Origin: Alkaliphilus flagellatus
GTDB lineage: Bacteria; Bacillota; Clostridia; Peptostreptococcales; Natronincolaceae
Length of the DNA: 64,000 nt
Direction of reading: 5' to 3'
Assembly (NCBI RefSeq): GCF_018919215.1
Contig: NZ_JAHLQK010000001.1
Span: forward strand, 652,430 to 716,429
This document shows, in pieces, positions 45,405 through 52,802 of the stretch (positions are counted from its first letter, which is position 1; each line of letters opens with the position of its first letter). Position numbers and translations under genes: made by a program. Below the pieces are notes generated by a model. That model was not told the DNA's origin. It did no database searches and saw nothing but the letters and a program-made list of their open reading frames with translations.

Positions 45405-45477
45405 TTTAGGTTGAAATTGTTTTGTGTGGTCTTTGCTTCGTTATTTACAGATTAAAAAGTAGATAGGAGCAGGGATT

Positions 45478-45753
45478 ATGAAATATGAAAAGGCACAAAA
45501 TATATTGCCAGAAGATGTAATTGAATTAATTCAACAATATATAGAGGGTGGGTATTTATATATACCTGTAAAATGTAAGAATAAGAAAGCTTGGGGAGAG
45601 AATAGTGGTGCAAAAGATAGTTTGAAGGAAAGAAATAGAGAGATTTTTGATTTATACAATCAAGGAATATCTATTAAAGAACTTGCTGAGCAGTACTATC
45701 TTACTGAGTATAGTATTAGAAGAATAATTAGACAAGAAAAACAAATAATATGA
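45478..45753 (+). CDS. CD3324-family small HTH protein
   Basis: 91 residues: MKYEKAQNILPEDVIELIQ, YLYIPVKCKNKKAWGENSGAK, then a C-terminal helix-turn-helix (ISIKELAEQYYLTEYSIRRII). Matches the CD3324 family of small clostridial proteins, possibly DNA-binding like Mor-type activators. Function unknown. RBS AGGAGCAGGG. Followed by its own terminator. Confidence 0.8.
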   Translation: MKYEKAQNILPEDVIELIQQYIEGGYLYIPVKCKNKKAWGENSGAKDSLKERNREIFDLYNQGISIKELAEQYYLTEYSIRRIIRQEKQII

Positions 45754-45757
45754 ATAC

Positions 45758-45808
45758 AAATCGGTATTTTAATATTATCAATATAGATAATTAAATACCG
45801 ATTTTTTA
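45758..45808 (+). terminator. Terminator after the CD3324-family gene
   Basis: AAATCGGTATTT pairs with AAATACCGATTT, followed by TTTATTT. Confidence 0.85.
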
Positions 45809-45963
45809 TTTGCAATTTTAGAATTAAGTATAAACGACTTTGATACAGAATCATTTATGAACTTGAGAAGTGAGAAGAGCCAATGATATGATCTGATTAG
45901 AAGGATTAATCCTCAATAAGTAAATTTTTAAATGAGAATTTTTTAGAAAGGGAAAGTATAGTA

Positions 45964-47517
45964 ATGAGTATTTTAACTGTTAAAAATATGAGCCATAGAT
46001 TTGGAGATAGAGCAATATTTGAAGATGTGTCTTTTAGACTGCTAAAGGGAGAACATGTAGGACTTATAGGGGATAATGGTGAAGGAAAGTCAACTTTTAT
46101 GAATATTATAACAAATAAATTAATGCCAGATGAAGGGCAAATAGAGTGGAGCAATAAAGTTAGGATTGGATATATGGACCAGCATACTGAACTTAAAAAA
46201 GGAAAATCTATAAAATCTGTGTTAAGAGAAGCGTTTTCATATCTCTTTGATATGGAAACGAAGATGAAGGATTTATATGATAGAATAGGTGAAATGAATG
46301 AAGAAGAAATGAGCAAAGCACTTCAGCAAGCAGCTAATATTCAAGATACCTTAGATAACAATGGATTTTACAGCATAGATTCTAAGATAGAAGCAGTTGC
46401 AGTAGGACTTGGGCTTAGAAATTTAGGATTAGATAAGGAAGTTACAGACTTAAGTGGTGGACAAAGAACTAAGGTTATATTAGCTAAACTTCTTTTAGAA
46501 GAACCAGATATATTATTACTAGATGAACCTACAAACTATCTTGATGAGGATCATATAGAATGGTTGAAAACATATCTAAAAAACTACCAGAATGCATTCA
46601 TATTAATATCACATGACATACAATTTTTAAACAGCGTAGTTAATATAATATGTCATATTGAAAACAAGTCATTAACAAGATATATAGGTAATTATGACAA
46701 CTTTACAAGAGCATATGAAATAAATAAAAAACAATTGAAATCTGCATATGAAAGGCAACAGGAAGAGATTGCTAGGCTTGAAGATTTTGTTAAAAAAAAT
46801 AAAGCAAGAGCTGCAACAAGAGGCATGGCAAGTGCTAGACAAAAAAAGTTAGATAAAATGCAAAAGATAAAGATTGCAGGTGAAAAACCAAAACCACAGT
46901 TCGAATTTAAGTCATCTAGAACATCAGGAAAGATGATTTTTGAAGCAAGAGATTTAGTTATAGGATATAGTGAACCACTAAGCAAACCTCTAAACCTAAC
47001 AATGGAAAGAGGGCAAAAAATTGCCTTAGTTGGAGCTAATGGTCTAGGAAAGTCTACATTATTAAAAAGTTTAATAGGACTAATTAAACCTATAAGTGGA
47101 GAAGTTAAATTAGGCGATTATCAAGAGATAGGATACTTTGAGCAAGAAATTAAAGAATTAAATACTAACGGTGTTATAGATGAAGTATGGAATGACCTCC
47201 AAGGATATAATAAATCTCAAATAAGAAGTGCATTGGCTAAATGTGGATTAACAAATAAACACATAGAAAGCACAGTATCAATATTAAGTGGAGGAGAACA
47301 AGCCAAGGTCAGACTATGTAAACTTATAAATAAACCGACAAATATACTAATCCTAGATGAGCCAACTAATCATTTAGATGTTGAAGCAAAAGATGAACTT
47401 AAGAGAGCACTAAAAAAATATGAAGGAAGCATACTTTTAGTATGTCACGAAGCAGAGTTTTACAGAGATGTTGTAACCGATATATGGAACTGTGAGGAGT
47501 GGGCTACTGATTTTTAA
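45964..47517 (+). CDS. ABC-F family ATPase (translation factor or ribosome-protection type)
   Basis: 517 residues with two nucleotide-binding domains and no membrane segment, the ABC-F plan. Walker A GDNGEGKST (36-44) and GANGLGKST, signatures LSGGQRTKV and LSGGEQAKV, Walker B LLLDEPTNYLD and LILDEPTNHLD. The interdomain linker (about 240-310) is rich in charged helices and would enter the ribosomal E site. Members either tune translation (EttA/YbiT-like) or protect ribosomes from antibiotics (Vml/Lsa/Cpl-like). Which applies cannot be decided from motifs. The ATG follows AAAGGGAAAG. Confidence 0.85.
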   Translation: MSILTVKNMSHRFGDRAIFEDVSFRLLKGEHVGLIGDNGEGKSTFMNIITNKLMPDEGQIEWSNKVRIGYMDQHTELKKGKSIKSVLREAFSYLFDMETKMKDLYDRIGEMNEEEMSKALQQAANIQDTLDNNGFYSIDSKIEAVAVGLGLRNLGLDKEVTDLSGGQRTKVILAKLLLEEPDILLLDEPTNYLDEDHIEWLKTYLKNYQNAFILISHDIQFLNSVVNIICHIENKSLTRYIGNYDNFTRAYEINKKQLKSAYERQQEEIARLEDFVKKNKARAATRGMASARQKKLDKMQKIKIAGEKPKPQFEFKSSRTSGKMIFEARDLVIGYSEPLSKPLNLTMERGQKIALVGANGLGKSTLLKSLIGLIKPISGEVKLGDYQEIGYFEQEIKELNTNGVIDEVWNDLQGYNKSQIRSALAKCGLTNKHIESTVSILSGGEQAKVRLCKLINKPTNILILDEPTNHLDVEAKDELKRALKKYEGSILLVCHEAEFYRDVVTDIWNCEEWATDF

Positions 47518-47548
47518 ATTCACATTTGTGGATTCAAAAATCAGTAGC
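47503..47548 (+). terminator. Hairpin spanning the ABC-F stop codon
   Basis: GCTACTGATTTTT (47503-47515, last codons) pairs perfectly with AAAAATCAGTAGC (47536-47548). No T-run follows, so it may protect the mRNA 3' end instead of ending transcription. Confidence 0.5.
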
Positions 47549-47555
47549 TAACCTA

Positions 47556-47585
47556 AAATAATAAAAGAGCGCAGATTTTGCGCTC
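47556..47585 (-). terminator. Minus-strand terminator of the small gene at 47614
   Basis: On the minus strand GAGCGC, loop AAAATCT, GCGCTC, then TTTTATTATTTT. Correctly placed and oriented to end the 49-residue ORF. Confidence 0.75.
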
Positions 47586-47613
47586 GATTAAAATTGTTTT
47601 GTAATATAACTAA

Positions 47614-47763
47614 TTAACGAAGTTTTGATAACTTATTTTTATAATGAGAAGCCAGTTTTTTAGCTCTTCTAGTAGCGTCTTTTTCTGGCCATTTTTCATG
47701 CTCTATAAAATACTTCTTCATCATCTCAATAAATACTTCATATCCACTTTTTCTTTCGTTCAC
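47614..47763 (-). CDS. Small conserved-looking protein, 49 residues
   Basis: GTG start behind GGGGTG, coding MNERKSGYEVFIEMMKKYF and continuing through EKWPEKDATRRAKKLASHY to a stop at 47614. It is short, basic and helical, with an amphipathic pattern. A good terminator follows 29 bases downstream, which supports a real gene. I recognise no family. Confidence 0.55.
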   Translation of the reverse strand: MNERKSGYEVFIEMMKKYFIEHEKWPEKDATRRAKKLASHYKNKLSKLR

Positions 47764-47819
47764 ATTTACACCCCATTATCTTTTTATATTTTCCCTAAAA
47801 GGGAAGGGGAAATTATCCC

Positions 47820-48212
47820 CTAGAATGGATTGTTATTCAAAGCTATATACTTTTCGGTGAATTTTAAAAAATTGTGGATGTCTCTGCTTTGAAAGTCTAT
47901 TATTTTAATAGTATTTTCAATCTTTTTTAGTAATATGCCATCGTCTATATTTAATATATAATTAATTACTGTTTCAGAGTCTATAGAATAGAATGTATTA
48001 CCTATATCATAGTGATATGTCCTATATTCAACTGATTTTTCTGCAAAGAATGTTCCATAAAAATAGAGAACATATGAAACGAGAAGGAATCTGTAAATTC
48101 TCATTTTATCTAAGTAATAATATGCTATTCGTTGTCTGATAATATTTGCTGTATTATTTATAAATAGTTTTATTTTGTAGTTTTTATAGATTACATTACT
48201 CCTAGATGTCAC
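47820..48212 (-). CDS. Hypothetical protein
   Basis: 130 residues, no family recognised. A hydrophobic stretch YRFLLVSYVLYFYGTFF near residues 40-56 suggests one membrane segment; the rest is rich in Ile, Asn, Asp and Tyr. The GTG start has no good ribosome site; an internal ATG (MRIYRF) may be the real one. Could be a remnant. Low certainty. Confidence 0.35.
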   Translation of the reverse strand: MTSRSNVIYKNYKIKLFINNTANIIRQRIAYYYLDKMRIYRFLLVSYVLYFYGTFFAEKSVEYRTYHYDIGNTFYSIDSETVINYILNIDDGILLKKIENTIKIIDFQSRDIHNFLKFTEKYIALNNNPF

Positions 48213-48332
48213 TTATACTTCTACTGCCTTGGAATGCATATTGTTACATATTTCTATTGTACTTAGATTGCTAGTCTACTTGATTTCAAATATTGATACA
48301 AACCCCTGTCAACATAATACGATAAAGCTATA

Positions 48333-48369
48333 CGATAAATATTTATTGTTATACAATAAATATTTATTG
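48333..48369. promoter_or_regulatory. Twin 16-bp palindromes upstream of DUF2975 remnant
   Basis: CGATAAATATTTATTG (48333-48348, palindromic except its first pair) and CAATAAATATTTATTG (48354-48369, perfect). Their centres are 21 bp apart, two helical turns. A further half-site ACGATAAA lies at 48319-48326. Probably an operator array. Confidence 0.6.
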
Positions 48370-48425
48370 ACTTAGGCGATTTTTTATATTATTATATTGT
48401 TAGCTAGCTAAGAGGGGAATGTTTT

Positions 48426-48688
48426 GTGAGATATAAAGAATTATCAGCATGGTTAAAGTTTATAATTGTTTTTGTGGATTTTTTGGTCTGTTGTTTTGCG
48501 TTTATCTTGGTCCTGAAACTGGAAGGGTAATCTTACTGGATTTAGGAAATTTGAAGATGCTATATAATCCTTTTATTACGTTCATTTGGATTACTGGAAT
48601 TCCATTTTTTACTGCTTTAGTTTTAGGATGGCAGATGTGTTCGTATATTGGCTCTGATAAGGCTTTTACCGTTAAAAATGCAGATTAG
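48426..48688 (+). pseudogene. DUF2975 family membrane protein, frameshifted and truncated
   Basis: The reading begins in one frame at GTG 48426 (MRYKELSAWLKFIIVF, RBS AGGGG) and continues in another from about 48470 (CGFFGLLFCVYLGPETG to YIGSDKAFTVKNAD). Joined, they give the first two-thirds of a DUF2975 protein with two or three membrane helices. A frameshift near the TTTTTG run and a TAG at 48686, after which only a few codons follow, break the gene. DUF2975 proteins usually pair with a small Cro-type regulator, which is absent here. Sequencing error could explain the frameshift but not the truncation. Confidence 0.65.
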
Positions 48689-48781
48689 AAAAAACATGTG
48701 AAGTTCTAGAATGTCAACCAGGTGATATTCTAGAATATAAAGAAAATTAATCCTAACTATATCAATAAAGGAGAGTATATA

Positions 48782-48997
48782 ATGAAGAATAAATATCTAT
48801 TTGCTTCTACACCAATGTTTTTAGGGGTTCTATGTTTAATTATCTATAGCATGATTGGTTCAAGAGTGGAACCAGACGGAACTTTGGTAGAACCATTCTT
48901 CTTAATTCCGCTAAGTTATTTATTTGTTTTTAGTGGCATTATTTCATTATTATTTGTGGGTATCATTTCTATGTTAAAAAGAAAGAGAATTAATTAA
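48782..48997 (+). CDS. DUF3955 family small membrane protein
   Basis: 71 residues with two membrane helices (about 7-25 and 40-63) joined by SRVEPDGTLVEPFFLIP, the family's conserved loop. Function unknown; commonly found near DUF2975 genes and small regulators in Firmicutes. RBS AAAGGAGAG. A terminator follows. Confidence 0.8.
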   Translation: MKNKYLFASTPMFLGVLCLIIYSMIGSRVEPDGTLVEPFFLIPLSYLFVFSGIISLLFVGIISMLKRKRIN

Positions 48998-49057
48998 TGA
49001 AATAAAACATAAAAATTTTTTTAATAAGTCCTTGACTTCAAATATTATCAGCAATAC

Positions 49058-49085
49058 ACTCCATTTCATTTTAGGAATGGAGTTT
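49058..49085 (+). terminator. Terminator after the DUF3955 gene
   Basis: ACTCCATT pairs with AATGGAGT, then TTAATTT. Confidence 0.65.
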
Positions 49086-49101
49086 AATTTATTGTATAAA
49101 G

Positions 49102-49138
49102 AAAGGACATTGCCAATAGTTTTGGTTCAATGTCCTTT
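49102..49138 (-). terminator. Terminator of the TetR-antiporter-GNAT operon
   Basis: AAAGGACATTG pairs with CAATGTCCTTT, with an inner CCAA/TTGG, followed on the minus strand by TTTCTTTAT. Confidence 0.8.
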
Positions 49139-49141
49139 TAC

Positions 49142-49780
49142 TTATTTTAGTGTGTAGTCATATAAAAATATATTAAGCTTACTTGCTTTATTCTCACTTG
49201 TGATTTGTACATTTTCCTCGCCTAGTCGCACAAAGCCTTGATTGTCATAAAAATTATAGTTGCAAGAGGAATCAGTATATAAGTAAATGTGCTTTGTGTT
49301 TTTAGTTTTTAAATACTCGAAAAAATTCGTCAGTAGTTTTTTACCAACACCTAAACCTCTGCAATCTTGCGTAACGGCAAAAAGAGTGAGAACACCATCA
49401 AATTCTTGTTCTTTACCCGAAATAAGCTTGCGATAAATCTTGTGAACTTTTTTATAGTCACTGGTACTACATTGGTATAGGACAGATTTTAAAGTCATTG
49501 CTGCTGAATGGAATGCTATAGCAAAAATATGATTTAAGTGTGTTAAATATTTATAGTCACTTTTTGCTTGACCTAATATTACACCTACGACTTTTCCACC
49601 TTTTTCCGCAACACAACTAAATGTTTTTTCTGCAAGGCAGCTTTGCAGGTATATTTTCAAAAGGCTTTTCAAGACTTTTGGATTGTTCACATATTTATAC
49701 AGTCCGAAGCTGTTATTTATAATGACTTCGATGGCCCTATAGTCACTTTTTTTGATTTCTCTATATATTATTTCATTCAT
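49142..49780 (-). CDS. GNAT family N-acetyltransferase
   Basis: 212 residues. The GNAT acetyl-CoA loop is in QDCRGLGVGKKLLTNFF (Q-x-x-R-G-x-G type), with the beta-6/alpha-4 region NYNFYDNQGFVRLGEE at the C-terminus. An insertion of about 40 residues lies between the first and central strands. Substrate unknown. Its start overlaps the antiporter stop by 8 bases, so it is the last gene of the TetR-regulated operon. Confidence 0.85.
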   Translation of the reverse strand: MNEIIYREIKKSDYRAIEVIINNSFGLYKYVNNPKVLKSLLKIYLQSCLAEKTFSCVAEKGGKVVGVILGQAKSDYKYLTHLNHIFAIAFHSAAMTLKSVLYQCSTSDYKKVHKIYRKLISGKEQEFDGVLTLFAVTQDCRGLGVGKKLLTNFFEYLKTKNTKHIYLYTDSSCNYNFYDNQGFVRLGEENVQITSENKASKLNIFLYDYTLK

Positions 49781-51011
49781 TACTTATTTCCTCTTTTTTG
49801 TTAAATTCGCCTGCCCATTCAAAAGCTTTTTTAGAAACTATCACTGCAATCACTTCGTTGATAACTGCTGCTGCTGCAATCGTACCTTGTATAATTTTTG
49901 CACATTCTGGAGCTGGAACAATTAAAACAGATACTGCAATTCCTGTAAACACAAGGGACACACCTGAGTGAGGGAGCAAGGTAAGTCCTAAATATTTCTT
50001 TACGGTTTCTGGTGAGTGAGTAATACTTGCACCAAAGAACGCACCAACATATTTGCCTACAGCCCTTGTAATAATGTATATTGCAGTAAACAAACCTGCT
50101 CCGAAAATTAAATGGTAGTCCAGTGGAGTTCCAAGATTTAGAATTACCACAATCATAGAAACTCCAAGAATAGGATTAAAGGAATGCATTATTTGATTTA
50201 ATCGTTCCTCCGAAATCATATTGGAAAAGGTTGCTGAAAAAGCCATACCTATGAGCATAAAATTAAGCACAGGATTTGGTAAAATCAAATTATTGAATAC
50301 AAATCCTACTCCTGCTGCTATAAGTATTGTCCCAATCAAAAGTAATATGGTTATATGGGATGAACGTTCTTTTTTTAACACAAGTCCTGCGATAATTCCT
50401 GTCACAACACCGATAACAATAGGCAATAATACAACCAATAAAATTATATAGACAGGCAGCTTTTGTTCTGAGATATTTGCAGAGATAATGGAAATAGTTG
50501 AAAAAAATACAATAACTCCCACCAGATCATCAAGTGCTGCCATAGGAACTAAGGTTTTAGTTACAGGACCGTCTGTGTTAAATTCACGTACAATAGATAG
50601 TGCAGGCGCAGGTGCTGTTGCAAGAGCAATGCTACCAAAGATGACAGCTAGATACAGCGGTATGTCTGTAAAATAAAACACGATGCTAAATATTAAGGTT
50701 ACAGTAAGAAATGTACCAAATGATTGGGTTAAGGTTGTTACAACAATTTGCTTACCTGTTTTTTTTATTTTCTTCCAAACAAGCTCTGTGCCGATTAAAA
50801 GACCAACCGCACACTCCAAAATGCGCACAACAGTTTGATACCACCGCACATTCAAAACTGTGTCATTTACAAGTCCTAAGGCGTGTGGACCTAGTATCAT
50901 ACCTGTAAGTAGCCAGCCTAAAATAGCAGGCAGTTTAATTTTTGAAACGAGCTTACCTACAAGAAAAGCAATTACAATTGCCGATAGAAGTCTTAATAAT
51001 AAGAGTATCAT
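49773..51011 (-). CDS. Cation:proton antiporter (CPA2/Kef type, membrane domain only)
   Basis: 412 residues, about twelve membrane helices. Motifs ILGWLLTGMILGPHALGLV, the ion-site SAALDDLVGVIVFF-like MAALDDLVGVIVFFS, and LLPHSGVSLVFTGIA match the Na+/H+ exchanger fold. No TrkA/KTN domain, so it differs from full Kef proteins. It exchanges Na+ or K+ for H+. ATG behind AAAGGAGG. Middle gene of tetR-antiporter-GNAT. Confidence 0.9.
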   Translation of the reverse strand: MILLLLRLLSAIVIAFLVGKLVSKIKLPAILGWLLTGMILGPHALGLVNDTVLNVRWYQTVVRILECAVGLLIGTELVWKKIKKTGKQIVVTTLTQSFGTFLTVTLIFSIVFYFTDIPLYLAVIFGSIALATAPAPALSIVREFNTDGPVTKTLVPMAALDDLVGVIVFFSTISIISANISEQKLPVYIILLVVLLPIVIGVVTGIIAGLVLKKERSSHITILLLIGTILIAAGVGFVFNNLILPNPVLNFMLIGMAFSATFSNMISEERLNQIMHSFNPILGVSMIVVILNLGTPLDYHLIFGAGLFTAIYIITRAVGKYVGAFFGASITHSPETVKKYLGLTLLPHSGVSLVFTGIAVSVLIVPAPECAKIIQGTIAAAAVINEVIAVIVSKKAFEWAGEFNKKEEISNE

Positions 51012-51017
51012 TGTTTT

Positions 51018-51638
51018 TTATTCCTCCTTTGCAATGCCATAGAGTATAATGTTAAGTATTTTTTGAAGATTAACTTCGTGTGCTTCAATTAGGAAATTAA
51101 AGTCAGAGCTTTCGTAGACTCTACTTTGAAAATATCCATTGAACATCTCTTGAAAAAAGAAAAAATATTCAATTGCTTCTTCTTCGGTAATACCCTCTCT
51201 TAGCGTTAAGTTGCATATAGTCTTACGATATTGGCTGATATTGAGTGCATCAAAATCATTTCGCAAATCTTTGATCTGTTCTTTCAAATGCATAGGAGGT
51301 TGTAACAAGGCATTAAAGAATATCTGGCTGTAATAAGGATATTCCCGAAAAAAGCGATACCGCAAATCAAGATATTTTTCTATGCTGTTTTGAATATCGT
51401 CTTGATAAAAATCCTCTTTGCTAAGATAATTGACAAGTGCATCAAAACAAGTTTTTACGCAGTTCAAAAACAATTCATCTTTATTTTTAAAATAGTGATA
51501 GATTAGTCCTTTTGAAATGTTGTTATCATTGCATATATTATTAATTGAAGCATTTTCATAGCTCTTTGTTCCAAACTCCGCTATAGCAGCATTTAATATT
51601 TTGTCTCTACTAATTTGACTTTTTTTTAGTTGCTTCAT
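51018..51638 (-). CDS. TetR family transcriptional regulator
   Basis: 206 residues: N-terminal HTH (ILNAAIAEFGTKSYENASINN, then ISKGLIYHYFKNKDELF) and a helical ligand-binding domain. Twin operator-like palindromes sit on its promoter, so it represses itself and the downstream antiporter and GNAT genes. The inducer is unknown. RBS AAGGAGG. Confidence 0.93.
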   Translation of the reverse strand: MKQLKKSQISRDKILNAAIAEFGTKSYENASINNICNDNNISKGLIYHYFKNKDELFLNCVKTCFDALVNYLSKEDFYQDDIQNSIEKYLDLRYRFFREYPYYSQIFFNALLQPPMHLKEQIKDLRNDFDALNISQYRKTICNLTLREGITEEEAIEYFFFFQEMFNGYFQSRVYESSDFNFLIEAHEVNLQKILNIILYGIAKEE

Positions 51639-51662
51639 TATTTTTCCTCCTTTTAAGAATAA

Positions 51663-51713
51663 TTGACCAGGTAGTCTGTTTTATATTATAGCAAAAACAG
51701 ACCACTAGGTCAA
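51663..51713 (-). promoter_or_regulatory. Promoter with twin TetR-type operators
   Basis: Minus strand: -35 TTGACC (51713-51708), spacer 17, -10 TATAAT (51690-51685). Operator-like palindromes GACC-ACTA-GGTC (51700-51711, overlapping the -35) and GACC-AGGT-AGTC (51665-51676, downstream of the -10) flank the promoter; the whole region is a near-perfect inverted repeat (19 of 22 positions per arm). Confidence 0.8.
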
Positions 51714-51721
51714 TTATTGAA

Positions 51722-52000
51722 GCTTGAAATTTTTCTAATAATAGATTTTATGTGAATTTTTTATAATATCCTTGTTAAAAAGGAAGTAAGGTTAAACATA
51801 TGACGTACATAGAGTGATTTAAGATAATAAAATCAAATATCTTTTTATAAAAACATAAATATTATATTAGTAATAATATAATTCAAAGCTAATATAATAA
51901 TTAAGATATTTAATAATAGAAGTCTATAGTACTAACTATATACTTTGATAGTTTTTTGGACATAATATGCTTTAAGAAACTATGAAGGAAGTGTGACAAT
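51722..52000. other. AT-rich gap upstream of yyaL fragment
   Basis: About 280 bases of very AT-rich sequence with no ORF or clear structure seen. A promoter for the fragment at 52001 may lie here. Confidence 0.3.
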
Positions 52001-52189
52001 ATGCCAAAAGAAAATAGCCATCAAAAAGTTAATAGACTGGTAAATGAAAAAAGCCCATATCTATTGCAACACGCCTACAATCCAGTAGATTGGTTTCCAT
52101 GGTCTGAAGAAGCTTTTTCTAAAGCAAAGTCAGAAAATAAACCAATTTTTCTTTCTATAGGCTATTCAACCTGCCATTGGTGGCAATAA
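52001..52189 (+). pseudogene. YyaL (DUF255 thioredoxin-domain) 5' fragment 1
   Basis: 62 residues matching only the N-terminus of YyaL-type proteins: [34 protein letters not shown]. The frame ends directly after the active-site motif: CHWC has become CHWWQ-stop. RBS GGAAG. It has diverged from the intact copy at 55991 (for example [12 protein letters not shown] against [12 protein letters not shown]), so it is an old paralogue. The remaining 90% of the gene is missing and a LysR remnant on the other strand follows. Confidence 0.8.
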
Positions 52190-52483
52190 TTATTTATACC
52201 CGAAATTTTTGTCGATATATGCTTTTACTGAATGTAAATGTTCACTTATTTTATAAAATCAATCATCCCTAGCCAACTCTTTATTGCAATAGAATCTTTT
52301 TTTATTAGTTAGCATATATATTTGCCTAGTGGGAGATATAGAACCTTTTATTTTCACTTGTATTAACTCCCCATATTCTAGCTCATTATTAACATAGGAT
52401 TTAGTAACAAATATATAGCCAAACCCTCCCTTAACAAAATCAATTATATAGGAAGTTTCATCAACTGAAAGTTTTAAAAGGGA
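52190..52483 (-). pseudogene. LysR-type regulator C-terminal remnant
   Basis: On the minus strand an open frame without a start reads SYIIDFVKGGFGYIFVTKSY, NNELEYGELIQVKIKG, SPTRQIYMLTNKKRF, the pattern of the end of a LysR effector domain. It meets TGA at 52261-52259 after KELARDD; the same frame stays open for 22 further codons to TAA at 52192. The N-terminal two-thirds and HTH are absent. Its end touches the stop of the YyaL fragment, which marks a deletion junction. Confidence 0.6.
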
Positions 52484-52557
52484 CTATCTTCGAATAGTTT
52501 AACTAACCATTAAAAAAATTTGTCGCCTAAAACTGCATAAAGTAAGGGTAATTGTAA

Positions 52558-52590
52558 ACAAAGAACAGGAGACGGTTCTTTTTGCTTTTT
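52558..52590. repeat. REP-like or terminator-like hairpin
   Basis: AAAGAAC, loop AGGAGACG, GTTCTTT, then TTGCTTTTTG. Short GAACNGGNGACGGTTC-type elements are common in clostridial genomes near REP-associated transposases; it could also serve as a terminator. Confidence 0.4.
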
Positions 52591-52655
52591 GCATTTGTAA
52601 TATTTACTAAAATGTGTTAAACTTATGCAAGATATAAAGACAGGGGCGATGTATT

Positions 52656-52712
52656 ATGATGAAAATAAATATGATAATAATATTGTGCATGGCTCCCGGC
52701 ATGGACGAATAG
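52656..52712 (+). CDS. Leader peptide upstream of GNAT gene
   Basis: An 18-codon ORF, MMKINMIIILCMAPGMDE, with two tandem ATG codons behind GGGGCGAT. Its codons 13-15 (GCT CCC GGC) form arm 1 of an attenuator-like structure. Length, position and overlap with one arm are typical of leader peptides of ribosome-mediated attenuators. The LCMxPxM pattern recalls short leaders of tetracycline ribosome-protection genes, a recollection I cannot check. Confidence 0.6.
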   Translation: MMKINMIIILCMAPGMDE

Positions 52713-52778
52713 TGAAAAGTATCAATGAACATTTAAGCTGATTACCCGGGAGAAGTCAAATTTTACCGGGCATTTTTA
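52693..52778 (+). promoter_or_regulatory. Three-arm attenuator of the GNAT gene
   Basis: Arm 1 CTCCCGG (52693-52699) pairs with arm 2 CCGGGAG (52746-52752). Arm 2 also holds CCCGG (52745-52749), which can pair with arm 3 CCGGG (52766-52770), followed by CATTTTT. So 1:2 would be an antiterminator and 2:3 a terminator (only 5 bp, hence modest). GC-rich islands in an AT-rich leader support function. Confidence 0.6.
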
Positions 52779-52802
52779 TGCTCTAATTTAAAGGAGGATA
52801 AA

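Noticed and set aside
48301-48372. CRISPR-like or phage attachment repeat
   Set aside because: Only two palindromes at operator spacing, no spacers and no integrase nearby.
50221-51042. Several plus-strand ORFs opposite the antiporter gene
   Set aside because: Antisense shadows of a well-conserved membrane protein gene.
52259-52261. TGA in the LysR remnant as a selenocysteine codon
   Set aside because: The gene lacks its N-terminal half and LysR proteins have no selenocysteine at this place; simple decay explains it.
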